A DNA stretch of 64,000 nucleotides from Parastagonospora avenae f. sp. tritici 18332-5 (taxonomy: Eukaryota; Ascomycota; Dothideomycetes; Pleosporales; Phaeosphaeriaceae). Location: the NCBI GenBank assembly GCA_022559985.1, contig JAFJTR010000025.1, forward strand, positions 310,001 through 374,000. Reading direction: 5' to 3'. The notes under the pieces were generated by a model that searched no databases, was not told the DNA's origin, and was given only the letters and a program-made list of their open reading frames with translations. The position numbers and the translations under genes are program-made. Positions 22,698 through 33,649 of the stretch are shown in pieces. Positions within the stretch are counted from its first letter, which is position 1, and the number at the start of each line of letters is the position of its first letter.

Positions 22698-22823
22698 ATG
22701 ATTGACCGTGACAAGGCCGCCCTTCTTGCCCTTGCGATCGGCAAAGGACTAGTGAAGGGCGTGATGGCTGAGAGACCACGGGACCAGAGCGGGCACAATG
22801 ATTATATTCGAAAGATTCAGTAA
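22698..22823 (+). CDS. Possible short ORF or first exon
   Basis: ATG to TAA, 41 codons (MIDRDKAALLALAIGKGLVK...), with an amphipathic Ala/Leu/Lys-rich start and a charged end. The stop overlaps a good donor (CA|GTAAGT at 22820), so it could instead be the first exon of a gene whose other exons are not evident. Kept only because its composition is protein-like. Confidence 0.2.
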   Translation: MIDRDKAALLALAIGKGLVKGVMAERPRDQSGHNDYIRKIQ

Positions 22824-23528
22824 GTGAAGCCATGCACGGAGGTAGTTCAGTGTCGCGCCGCTATATGGATGATAACATAGTCTGAAAAAGCCGCCCGCTT
22901 AGGTAGGGTGGTCTACTGAAGTACTGGTAATTGTGCCCCACTCTGCGCGAGCCGCGAGCCGCGGTCCCCCCGCACTAGCGCGAGCTGCAGCTACAAAAGT
23001 CAACTAGCTCCCCACCACTCTCATTTCTTCCCTCCAACGGCCTGCCTCTCCAACGCTGCGTTTCTTTGCATACAACAGACGCTGTCACAGCTGTCCTTCC
23101 TACGCAAATGAGAAATTCGGAGTAATCTTCACCTTTCACACTTCAGGGTGGTACTGCCCGTAAGGGCCTGGCGTGACTCACGTCTGCACTCGGCATCAGA
23201 AAGCTCAGGGCCCAGGAAGCGCACTTTGTGTGTGGAACTGGTGTCCCTATGGGAGTCGGTGCGAAGATTGTGTGCTACAAACTCGCAAGAGGGCGCGGTG
23301 ACACTGTAGTACAATACGCGGCGTACCTGACCTCGAGTAGCTTCGGCGAAAGGGCGATGGGTATCATTCGATTCTGATTACTCGGGCGAGGCAGGCCGTT
23401 CAATCTTTTCTTCTCTACGTAAGTCGCTTCGAGGAGCCAGCAGCGGTTCGAGGATACTACTGACGAAGAACAATACGCAAAACACAAGCACCAAACACTT
23501 TTCGCTACCGTCTCTTCATCACGCATAC

Positions 23529-24357
23529 TCAGGTCGGATTTTCTGCCTCAGTCGCCACTTGTTCCTCCTTCATGAACATCAGATCCGTTCGCATCGTCAG
23601 CTTCAACCCACGTACAACGTCGTCGCCTGAATGGAGGAGATCACGGTGCTGGAACATGAGGACTCGTCCGCATTTCGGAGTGACATCGATGCGCTCTTGC
23701 ATATTCCAAGAGTAGAATGTTGTCGCACCACCCTCGAGCGGCTCCTGGCCATCCTTGTCTGTTTCCGGATCGTTGAGGTACAAATGGAGGGTGAAATACG
23801 AGCGTTCCTTGCCATCTGGAGTTTCGTAGCAACCGTCACAGTGCGCTACACGGTCAGATATCGTCTATCAATACGAAGCTTTGCTTGCACCTACCCTTGA
23901 AATACTCTCCTCCAACATATTTGAGAAATCTCGCGCGCTCGTTCAACCGAGTGACTTTCCACACTTCTTTGCGCTTTGCTGGACCGTTACCCGTGATGTG
24001 AGCCTGTCCGTACAGGCTGTGGATTTCGGGTACACTTCCCTCTATCCTTGCCCACAGCTTCGCCATGATCTCCTTGGTGTCCCATATGATACGCCCGCAT
24101 TTGCGTGTATCCTCATACATGGCTTGCATGCCGCCGCCGATATTGATAAGTGCTCGGGCCCACTCTCCGTCGGTTGTTGCTTCGGCGGCAGCGACAAGTT
24201 GCTCGCATTCTTCTTCGCTCAAGACACCGTCGAGAATCACTGCCCACTGGCCGTCATATTCGTGCAAACCCTCCTTGGCGAAATCGATCTGTGACCTTTG
24301 CAGGCTGCGTGCGGGACCCTCGAGGAAGCCTTCAGGCAGCATGTGCGTGGAATTCAT
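23529..24357 (-). CDS. 2-oxoglutarate/Fe(II) dioxygenase, prolyl 4-hydroxylase-like
   Basis: Two exons, 23895-24357 and 23529-23845, joined through a 49-nt intron (GTAGGT...GTGTAG) that restores GEYFKAHCDGCYETPDG; 259 residues. The double-stranded beta-helix iron site is complete: His and Asp in HCDG, distal His in MFQHRDLLHSGD, and the 2OG-binding basic residue after it (VRGLKLTMRTDLMF). The FTLHLYLNDP strand is also typical of the P4Hc domain. It lacks an obvious signal peptide, so it is probably not a collagen-type ER hydroxylase. The start at 24357 (MNSTHMLPEGFLEG) is the first true ATG in the open frame. Divergent from RAX1 across about 770 bp. Confidence 0.82.
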
Positions 24358-25125
24358 AACCGCAGTTGAATATCTCGTTGCCAAATGCTACTCTTCAAAA
24401 CAAAGTCTAAGTTCTGAACTCAATGTACCATCTAAGATTGGCTCTTATTTGTGGATGAGAATGAGAGGGCAGTGCAAGCTGCTGCCTAACCTCGCCCAGG
24501 TGCTGCAACGTGACGCTGTGGATCGTCCTAACATTGCGCCATCCAAGCTCAGTGGAGCGAGCGGGTGTACGCGAGAGTATTGAAATATACTGATGATGTG
24601 TGTCGAGAAACGGTCAAGCAATGATCAGAAATCGGCCCGACGCCGTCGATCCCGTTGCCATGCAGGTACGACATCACGTGATGTGAAAGATCCGCCCGTG
24701 GACCTCGTCGCGTTTCAGAACCCGCGCCATCATCTTCACGTCGCAGACACTCGCTCATCCAAATCGACGCGTGCACATCCCGATTTAGACAATCGCAATC
24801 GATAGCGATACGTCAGCTTCATTTGCCGGCTCCAAAACGCGATCGTTGAAGCCACCCGCACCCGGTTGCTGCGCCAGCTGCAGCGCCAAGCACGGCGACC
24901 TGGGCAATTTCCCTCGCTCCAACCACACCAACGACGTGTAGAAGGAGTTTCCCACCGCCTCTCACCCTCGTCACTCGCTCGCAACTATCCCAACAATCCC
25001 CGATAAAGCACGCAAACACGCTGCGTCCGCGCCGTCCCCGGATACCACGTCGACTGCTTACAACCATCATTCTTCGATCAACGACAATACTGCGCGCGCA
25101 TCGATAGCACAACCTTAGAAACACG
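24358..25125. other. Divergent promoter region
   Basis: Shared upstream region of the 2OG dioxygenase (-) and RAX1 (+). Contains a perfect palindrome with an E-box core (24671-24684, listed separately). No gene is seen. Confidence 0.5.
24671..24684. promoter_or_regulatory. E-box palindrome (CACGTG core)
   Basis: ACATCACGTGATGT is a perfect 14-bp palindrome centred on CACGTG, the core bound by bHLH factors such as fungal Cbf1- or Pho4-type proteins. It lies about 310 bp upstream of the dioxygenase start and 440 bp upstream of RAX1. Binding is inferred only. Confidence 0.35.
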
Positions 25126-26332
25126 ATGTCGCACGATCACGCTCACGAGCTCTACGATGGCCAGGCTCGAAATCGATTCCCGACGCTCTTCGAGGTGCTG
25201 AGCCGCAAGACGGTCGCACCGCTCGATCTCTTTTCCTTCTACATCTACATGCGCGACTCTCAACGATCCGTAGACTATCTCGACTTCTGGTGAGACAGCC
25301 CGCTAGCTCTCACTACTGCGCAAAACTAACAGACCACAGGCTGGATGTGTCACAGCACCTGCAGTTGTGTCGACTGTACGTCCGCCGGCTACATCGCTCT
25401 ATGATTGAAGAGACACCGGACCCGGAGAAGGCGTCGAAGCGGTCATCATACATCCTCGATAATGCTGGAGAAGGACCCTCGAACAACGAAAAGGCAACCG
25501 GTGACAACTTGTCAGACCAGCGTCTCTCGGCGTTCCTTAGATCGGACCGCGGAAGTCGCAACCACTCACCGCAAAACAGCCAGGGTAGCAACCTGAGTGG
25601 GGACCTGCCACGACCAAGTCTCCAGATGCTCGCGACTCCCGGTGACTCCAGCTCGCCCGGCCAAAACTCGTCTGTCGACAATACTCAGCCACGAAGGGAA
25701 GATCTGCGCGCCTCAGCCGAGAAGATCCTGTACACATACCTCCTTCCAGGCTCCGAACGAGAGATCATCATTCCTCAAAGCATCCTGGCGGAGATTCAAG
25801 ATGCCATCGAAGGCCCAGAACAGCGAGCAGACCCTGAGCTGTTCGACCCCGCTAAGGACTATGTCTTCCAGGCGATGGAGCGAGATGCCTACCCAGGATT
25901 CCTGCAAGCCAAGGGTCTTGGTAATCTGGTCACGCAGAGTATGATGCTGCGCCTTATCATCGGGCTGATTAGCTTCTTCGCGGCCGTCTGGGCTGCCTTC
26001 ATCCTCATCTTCCTGGACAAGTCTCGTTCGACACGATGCTGGGTACGTTTTGAGAGTATACAACTTCATACTACGGGCGACTAACATATGCACAGCTCAT
26101 CCTGCCATTCACGATTGCCATTTACCTCATCTTCACTCACCAGTATATGCTCGACCCCATCATTGCTCTCGCGGGATACAGCGAGTACACGTTCTTCGAC
26201 TTCAACAGGATCCGCGAACCGTTTGTCCGGAAGACGCTCAACAGGCGCTCACTTACGGTGCTGGTCATGTTCTTGCTCCTTACCACAGCCATCTGCTGTC
26301 TCTTCATCTTCGTCCCAGGAAAGAGACTGTGA
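25126..26332 (+). CDS. RAX1: RAX1-type bud-site/polarity protein with RGS domain
   Basis: Three exons, 25126-25289, 25340-26042 and 26096-26332; 367 residues. The N-terminus (RFPTLFEVLSRKTVAPLDLF, then SVDYLDFWLDVSQHLQLC) is an RGS-like domain interrupted by a Ser/Asn-rich loop of about 110 residues, then LRASAEKILYTYLLPGSERE and DAYPGFLQAKGLGN complete it. The C-terminal half has three hydrophobic segments: LIIGLISFFAAVWAAFILIF, LILPFTIAIYLIFTHQYML and LTVLVMFLLLTTAICCLFIF. This arrangement, RGS followed by three transmembrane helices, is that of Rax1, which with Rax2 marks growth sites in yeasts. The role here is inferred from architecture. Confidence 0.85.
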
Positions 26333-26966
26333 GCATGGTCGTCTTGTTTCCTTTTGATTGCGAATGTATAATGTCTACTTGAGCTGCTGGCGTTCTCAGT
26401 GCCGACTATCAAGCGGAGAAGTGGGATACGTGGCACGACAGTGCGTAAGCGGGCACACAACCTTGATACCCTTCGCCCTTTGCCAGGTCGCGACGATCAG
26501 CCTGATCACTTTTCTTTGTTTTGGTAGGGTATGGTTTTGGCTTTTGCATGATTGTCCTTCTTACAGCACGGAGTTCTGGCGATGGGAGACAGTGGACTTT
26601 CACGTAGCAGTACTTAGGTTCAGCCCAAACATTCGAATCATTCTTGAATATGTTCGCGATGATTGTGAAATGCTGCGTATCCATGTCGTCGATGAAAGGC
26701 TAATATCAGGAGCCTCTAAGGTGTGGAAATGCTGCACGTGCCAGCGGCGGGCTTATGACGTGCACCGAGACGTGAACCTTGTCAATCGCGAAAGGAACAT
26801 TGAAGCTTTCAACGGCTGCATTGCGACCATCACCTTTAGCGCCTTTCCATTCGTGATAAGCCGGAGTCATTGCACATTGATTGGGAATCGCGATCCGGTG
26901 ATATACACTCGAGCGCAGCTTCTCCTTTCGACGCGGAACGAGCTATCAGAAGCAGCAAAAGTCAAG
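26333..26966. other. Intergenic, promoter of the DUF155 gene
   Basis: The frame of the next gene happens to stay open through this 634-bp stretch, but the encoded sequence is cysteine-rich and unlike the family, so I treat it as upstream non-coding. Confidence 0.4.
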
Positions 26967-28759
26967 ATGAGCGGTCCAACAGTGAAGAGCAAACGCGGCC
27001 CAACCGTCCTCATGACCGACACTCGAGATGCGCCGCCTCGTGGGGCTCTACAGCGCCAGCCAACTTCGCAGAGGCTTCCAGCAAAGCTCATTTCGGTCGA
27101 CAACATCCTGCAGTACGCCTCAGACATTCCCTCGCAACAGCGCCGCGGTCCGCCCAACGCTCGCCCGCTCAATCACACGCGCACCCCCAGTGGCCGACAC
27201 CCCCTCGACCCAAAACTCGCCGGTCGGTTGATCCCGGCGCATATGCCCACGAGATCCAGCAAGCTCAGCGAGAAGCTTGTCCTGCTGCCCGAAACCGATG
27301 CCGAGGAAGATGAGGACGAGAAGGGCGAGTTCGATGAGGACGAGTACGAGGGACCGCCCACAGACGAGCTTCTCGCGCGACGGACAGCCAAAGGCGGGCC
27401 AAAAGACAAGAGCTACGCAGAACGGCTGCCCAAAGCCCGGCGGACAGACAAGCTCTCGCGAGTCACGGCCTACTGCACCGCGCAAGCCTACAAGATGAAA
27501 AGCACGGCCGAGTTCGTCAAGGACCAACACAATGCCCGGACCAAGCTCTACGACGACTGCCTCTACACTGTCTACCACCTGCCACTGCTCGCCGGCAGCG
27601 ACGGCTACCGGGTGCGCAGTAGTCCTGCGCTGAAGAGTCCCGGCGGAAAGACGGTCCTGGACGAAGAGATTGAGCGCAACGAACAGCGCGACCACCACGA
27701 AGGTTACTTTGGCGACGAAGAGACCTACTTTGTACATGGCGATGACATACACCCCGACGAGCAGGCTGCCTTCGATAGTCTCGCACCGCACCGCCGCGAC
27801 TCGAGCGAGAACACACGTGTCGCGCCCAATGCCATGCAATTCGGCGAGATGTTCGTCTTTTCGTACGGCGTTGCTGTGTTTTGGAACTTCACCGAAAAGC
27901 AAGAGAAAGACATCCTGGCTGATTTGACCTTCTCGTCTACAGCGACTGGAGTTTCGCTGGCCTCCCGACCATTGATTGAATCCGACTTTGAGACAGAAGA
28001 GTTTCATTTCGAATACAACCCCGAGATCCAGAGACCGAGAGTGTACAACGACATGATCACGCTCAAGAGTGGTGACCACATGATCAAACTCGCCATGAGC
28101 CACGCCATCGCCCAGAGCACCAAGCTCAGCTTATTCGAAGAGGGCATGAGCCGGACCATGCTCGCCGCGCAATACGTCCCCAAACGTCTGGCACTCACAG
28201 GCAAGCTGGGCATGAAGCGCAGCGACGTGGTCAAAATGATCGGCTCGCTCTTCACATCTCGCGTAAACGTTAATCTATGTAAGCTCCTCCCACTCCACCT
28301 GCCTTCCTCCATGCTAACACCCCGCAAGCATCAAACATGCTCGACACGCCCAATTTCTTCTGGGACTCTGAACCAACCCTACATCCACTTTACACCGCCG
28401 TCCGCGAGTACCTCGAAATCAAGCCGCGCATCCAAGTCCTTAACGAGCGCTGCCAGGTCTTCCTCGACCTTGGCGAAATCCTGTCCGACAGCATCAGCGA
28501 TAAGAAAATGACGCGCATCACGTGGATCATCATCGTGCTGATTGTCCTGAGTATTTGCATCACGTGTCTCGAGGTGCTGCTCCGCTTTGCCATTTTGACG
28601 AAGCAGGGCAAGGACAGGGTTGCTGATGGTTTGCCTGTTGATGGTATGCATGTTGGTGCTTTGAGGGGGATTAGTCCGCCGGCGCTTGCGGGGCCGGGAT
28701 TACTCGCGGCGAGGGGGATTGTGTGGGTTGGGAGTGGGGTTAAGGGGTTGGTCATGTGA
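26967..28759 (+). CDS. RMD1/SIF2-family protein (DUF155)
   Basis: Two exons, 26967-28278 and 28329-28759, phase 1; 580 residues. The N-terminal third is basic and disordered with an acidic run (ETDAEEDEDEKGEFDEDEYE). The DUF155 domain starts near TAYCTAQAYKMKSTAEFVKD and includes FVFSYGVAVFWNFTEKQEKD, MIKLAMSHAIAQSTKLSLFE and, across the intron, NLSSNMLDTPNFFWDSEPTL. One C-terminal transmembrane helix (TWIIIVLIVLSICITCLEVL) is followed by a short tail. This matches Rmd1/Rmd8 of yeast and Sif2 of fission yeast, membrane proteins linked to meiotic division or mitochondrial and vacuolar membranes. Which subgroup it belongs to is not decided here. Confidence 0.85.
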
Positions 28760-31056
28760 GGATGATGCTGTAGAATGAGTGTGTATACAGGAGAGGTTGT
28801 GTTGTTGAGCATAGCGTTGGCGTTTTTGGTATTGTTTCTCAGAGAGATTTCGATATTGGGGCTTAATATACTCATCCACCATCATGGTCCCCTGGTTCTC
28901 GCTTGGCCGCCATGCTTTGTGCAAGGCGTCGTCAGGCTGAGCAAATGCAAGCGATGTCTAGGGCCAGTTGAATGCGCTTCAGCAGCTTCGTGACCTTTGT
29001 TCAATATGTTTTGGCTGTGGCAGCTGGACTTCAGCGGTGAGTGCAAAGCTTCCGCTTTCTCAGAGGCAACTCGAAGATGTCAACTGTATAGAGATGCCGT
29101 ATCTATCAATGAATACGGTATTTTTACCACGACAAGGAGTCAAAGGGCAGGGCACGCTTTGGGACTAAGGAGTCCGACTATACGTCCACATCACATCCGC
29201 TTCGTCCTCTTCGGAACACTCATCGTCTGTGTTTATTGGCTTTACCTTTTTGAGACTGTTTGTCAATTGTGTTTCTGTCCCACGATCTGTCTCTTTCAGC
29301 AGGGTCGGGACGATTATCAGATGCGGAAAGATTTTTGTTACTTGTCCGCAATTTCACCTACTCCACGTCTAGATAGAATTAGACGATATATGGACCGCTC
29401 AGAGACTGCAATTTGAGATCGAGGTTGTACGATGAGATACCTCGTAGTCTACAAAGTGCCGTCACACTGCAAGCTCGAATGCCGTGACAAAACTGGTGGT
29501 GAAAACATCGGTTCCCGCGGGAGACAAGCGACAACGTTCCGCACCCTGCGCTTCGGTGCTTTGACGGCGCCACACCTAGAGCTCACGTTCTGACTTTCTG
29601 ACTGTCACCACGGGTTCCTAATTATACCGAACGAGAAACTTACTCCTTTGAGTTTGCGTCTGCATCACCACTACGGTGACATCCGAAGAATGAAGGATGA
29701 TGCTGTGACAAGGTGTCGTGGTCTGTCATCTAGACGCCAAGTATCCTCACCCCCTCATTCTCGTTTGCCTAACAACAACCGCACATCATCCTTGAGTATA
29801 GCCCCTGTCTGCCTTCTCGCCTTTCATCCTGTATCGTCAAACACATTTCTTGGTCAGCTCGTCCATCTCACGACAGCCCAACAAAAGATCTACAGCGCGC
29901 GGCGCCGAGTATGCACACAGGTCAGGCGCGTCTCTCTCGTGGCAGGCGGTCCGGACAGCAAAGCGCAAACGCGTGACGCATTTCGCATGGAAAGGGGCAC
30001 ACGACCCTCTCTATGACAACTTGAACTAGGCAAAAGGCCTGTGATAGGTTGTTGGAGAAGAGGGCGAGCTGGTTGAACGGAGTCGTTCCCGATTTTACTC
30101 ATCACACCTGCTCACACAGTTGCTACTCTCCATACCAGTGGAGCACTTGAATATGCATCGCAACTCACCCGACATTAGAACCTCTATTTAAGCTTCTCGC
30201 TTGGACGGACCGAGGTTGTTCTAACTTAACCAGGTGTTTCATACCGCAGGCTTATATCCGATGCTACCAATAACCTTCTTTCGCAACTACCCCACAGAGT
30301 TGTGGTCTCTCGCGCCAGCGGTCAAGCGGATCTACACATGATCGGATATCCTTAGTAATGCAGATCTTAAGCACACCAGGCGCCGGCAAAGTTCGTGCCC
30401 GCCTCGTCCAACAAAGAGGTAGCCTGTATATGTTCAAAGATTTCTAATAGAACTAGGTAGAGTATCTTAGAGCTGCGAACATGTCCAGGCTTCTCTAGAA
30501 AGTTGTAATAAGTTTACCCTAATGGCTATCAGCTCATGCTGTAGGTGTAGAGCGGGCACGAATTCTGCCGCTGCCTAGTGAGCATGTAGTCTACATTTAG
30601 GTCGAGGTGAGATTGTGATGAGCAGGTCATGAGGTAGGTGGTAACATCGACATAGTTGGCGCCAACTCACACAGCCTTGGTGACGGGCAAACCCCGGAGC
30701 ATGGTTTACGACATATATACTCTCAAGATGTCTCTGTGTCCTGTCGGCTGAAGGCCAAGGGTCAGTTCATCAAAGTATAACAACGTTTTAGCTCATCTCC
30801 GCTTGCCACGTCAAGACCCGACCAACCACAACCTCGTTCGCACCTGCAAACTTGTCATACCCTGGCACGAGTCGGGCTCTTTACCACGCGGCGATCGGCA
30901 GCAAGGGACGTCCTACCAGTGTTCTAGCCTTGATCGCGTTTGTTGATTCCATCTCATTTCCCTGCATTTCTCGTGTCCTATTTGGATTCCGTGTCACCAC
31001 ATTTCTCAACTGCACACTTCTTACAATAATTTCTCAATTTTGCTTAATACAACAAT
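28760..31056. other. Gene-free 2.3-kb stretch with a family-2 element
   Basis: Short open frames on both strands (for example 28997-29416 and 29648-30016) lack domains and consistent composition. The only structure found is the family-2 inverted-repeat element at 30374-30578. The last 250 bp is the promoter of the exo-glucanase. Confidence 0.45.
30374..30578. mobile_element. Family-2 MITE-like element, copy 2
   Basis: About 205 bp. The left end CACCAGGCGCCGGCAAAGTT continues CGTGCCCGCC; the right end, reverse-complemented, reads CACTAGGCAGCGGCAGAATT then CGTGCCCGCT, giving inverted repeats of about 30 bp, better kept than in the copy at 11630-11836. AT-rich interior without an ORF. Superfamily not recognised. 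Confidence 0.68.
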
Positions 31057-32540
31057 ATGATAGTTGCGCGGGCTCTTGCTGCGCTGTCAGTCTGCGCTGC
31101 TGCACTTGCAGCTCCAGCTCCAACGTAAGTAACGATGTGTTCAAGATTACTTGGAGGAATGCGACTTACAACCGTCGCAACTTCCATCACAAGAATGCAT
31201 ATGCAGGCTCGGATCACTAACGAATGGCAGTGAGAAGCGCGGTGTAAGTTTTCGCTGGGGCCAAGAGAAGATACAAGGCCTTAACATTGGTGGTTGGCTT
31301 GTTTTGGAACCGTGAGTACAAATCGACCAAAAGGGGGAATGAAAGCTGATCGTGCGACTCAAGATGGATCACACCCTCGATCTTCGATGCCGCAAACGCA
31401 AATCGGCCAGCCAAGGACATTGTCGATGAATATACACTCGGCGAAAAGCTAGGAAGAGATGCAGCTCTCCAAATTCTTCGGCGGCATTGGGATACTTGGG
31501 TTAGGTGGGAGGACTTCAACAAGATCAAGCAATCTGGATTCAACGTGGTCCGCATTCCCATTGGCTTCTGGGCCTACGACACTTTTGGCTCGCCATATGT
31601 ATCTGGGGCAGCTGTGTATATCGACGCCGCTATCGACTGGGCTCGAAGCCTAGGCTTGAAGATAATCATAGATCTTCATGGTGCTCCTGGCTCACAGAAC
31701 GGCTACGACAATTCTGGACAGCGAACAGACAACCCATCATGGACCACTGGCAACAACGTGCAGAGAACAGTCCAGGTGTTGCGTACCATCTCCCAGAAGT
31801 ACGCGCAGACCAAGTATCAGGACGTCGTCATTGGCATCCAGCTTCTGAATGAACCAGCTCTTTACATCCCTTCAGTGAATGAGGCTGCGACCAGACAGTT
31901 CTATCGCGATGGTTATGGCCAAGTCCGCGAAGTATCTGACACTCCCGTCATTCTTCACGATGGCTTCAAAGCTCCAAACACGTGGAATGGATTCCTCACG
32001 CCTTCCGACAACAATGCACAAAACGTTGCAATGGATCATCACGAGTACCAGGTGTTCGACAATAACCTCCTGCGCAAGTCGCCGCAAGAGCATGCCCAAT
32101 ATGCCTGCAGCAACTCTGACTCCTACAACGGTGCTGACAAGTGGAGTAAGTGTCCCTCAAATCTCCCGACCACAATGATACTAACAGGTGCTTCAGCATT
32201 CGTCGGCGAATGGACCGGCGCCATGACCGACTGCGCCAAATACCTCAACGGCTACGGCCGCGGCGCCCGCTACGACGGCACCCTACCCGGCAGCTCTTAC
32301 ATCGGCAGCTGCAGCATCCAAAGCGACATATCCAAATGGGACCAGACCTTCAAGGACAACACCGCACGCTACATCGAAGCGCAGATCCAGGCATACGAGT
32401 CCAAAACGCAGGGCTGGTTCTGGTGGAACTTCAAAACCGAGGGCGCGGCTGAGTGGGATGCTTTCCGCCTCATTGATGCTGGCGTGTTCCCGAAGATACA
32501 GAATGGACAGGTGCAGTACAAGTTCGGGAAGCTTTGCTAG
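31057..32540 (+). CDS. Exo-beta-1,3-glucanase (GH5_9 type)
   Basis: Secreted glucan 1,3-beta-glucosidase acting on wall beta-1,3-glucan. Four exons: 31057-31124, 31231-31311, 31364-32145 and 32197-32540; 424 residues, the usual length for the EXG1/ExgA group. The signal peptide is MIVARALAALSVCAAALA, followed by EKRG, a probable Kex2-type propeptide site. QGLNIGGWLVLEPWITPSIF is the family's opening block. The acid/base Glu is in IGIQLLNEPA and the nucleophile Glu in FVGEWTGAM; DLHGAPGSQNG and DHHEYQVF are further active-site strands. The last intron has a textbook TACTAAC branch next to its acceptor. Confidence 0.93.
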
Positions 32541-33649
32541 GAGCAATCTGCGCCGTGGGGGAATGTGACTGCGCCGTACATTGGCGCGATTGTACGGGGT
32601 AGAGATGGAAGAAATATATATCAACGCGCGAGAAGTTATGCGCAATGAAAATGATTGATAATTCGAAACACTTCAAAAGTACGAGTGGCTGTTTGTTCGT
32701 TTTGGTTCACCGTAATATGCACCAGCCAGTAGTCATGCTTGTCAATCTTCAAATAACTTTGCGGCGTGACTGATGAGTAGCTGCGGGCTCTACTTGTTGG
32801 TGGGAGTCTGTGGAAGGAGGAAATATGTGCGCCTAGGTAATGAGGACAGAGAAAATATACGGAAGCATTGTTCCGCTGTGCTTTTAAAAGAACGTGGTTT
32901 GACAGACTGCGACCTTGTGAAAGTCATGCATCATCGTTGCAGAGTCCTACGTTGCAGACAGAGTCGACTGTACCAGACGTGTGTTCTTCAGTGTCAAAAC
33001 TCGTGTCTTACCTAGCCTGTCACACCTGTTTTGGTCATATCGGGGTAGTTTTCTTCGATCTAAAGATTCCCGGAGCCTTTGACTATATCGCTGCCGAATT
33101 CAGACTTCGTTTGTACTACTGTAGCAGCCATGTTGCATTACCTATTTCTGACCTGGTTAGAGACTTTGGAATAGCAATTAGAGATCAATTCTCGTCAGCC
33201 AAGAATGCCCAACGAGTAATATTACGAAACATTTGATGCCTATCTATGTGTAAAAAGTTGTCTCGCTCAGGAATGTGGATTCACAAGCGGCGAACATCGG
33301 CATTGTGGTTACAGGAAGCTCGGGCGCGGTTCTGTTCCGCACTCGAGTTGCGTGAGTATTGAAGGAATGCTGTAGGTCACTATGCTGAAGAAGCGTTGAG
33401 TTATTCAGCTGAATGATGATGAGAACCACGTGAGGAACATGTGATAGATTTGTTGCATGTAAAGTTGGTATTTGGTTGACATGTGAAAGCGTTCCTTTGA
33501 GGAACGAGGCTCTCCACAACCCCAGGAATCGGTTGGTGGCGGGCTAACGATTCCCTGCCTGCCTCGGCAACAGCGACCCATGGGCAAACTTCCTTCTCAC
33601 ATTCACACATACACTGTCATTATTACTTTCACTTCAGTATCCTAGCACC
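32541..33649. other. Intergenic, no gene seen
   Basis: About 1.1 kb of 3' UTR and promoter sequence between two plus-strand genes; no domain or repeat recognised. Confidence 0.5.

Larger units (their letters stand above)
22392..23528. other. Intergenic with a repeat fragment and a possible short ORF
   Basis: About 1.1 kb between two minus-strand genes. It contains a family-1 fragment near 22460-22485 and a 41-codon plus-strand ORF at 22698-22823. A GC-rich patch with CpG-rich CGCGAGCCGCGAGCCGCGG lies near 22950. Confidence 0.45.

Noticed and set aside
22785..22805. AGCGGGCACAATG as a third family-2 element end
   Set aside because: Only the GCGGGCAC core agrees and there is no partner end within 300 bp.
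26364..26966. N-terminal extension of the DUF155 protein by about 200 residues
   Set aside because: The frame is open but the sequence is Cys/Trp-rich, unlike family N-termini, and the ATG at 26967 begins the usual basic disordered start.
16694..29465. Shared short string GTAGTCTACAAAGT near 16707 and 29450
   Set aside because: Only about 14 bp match and the flanks do not align, so chance is the best explanation.
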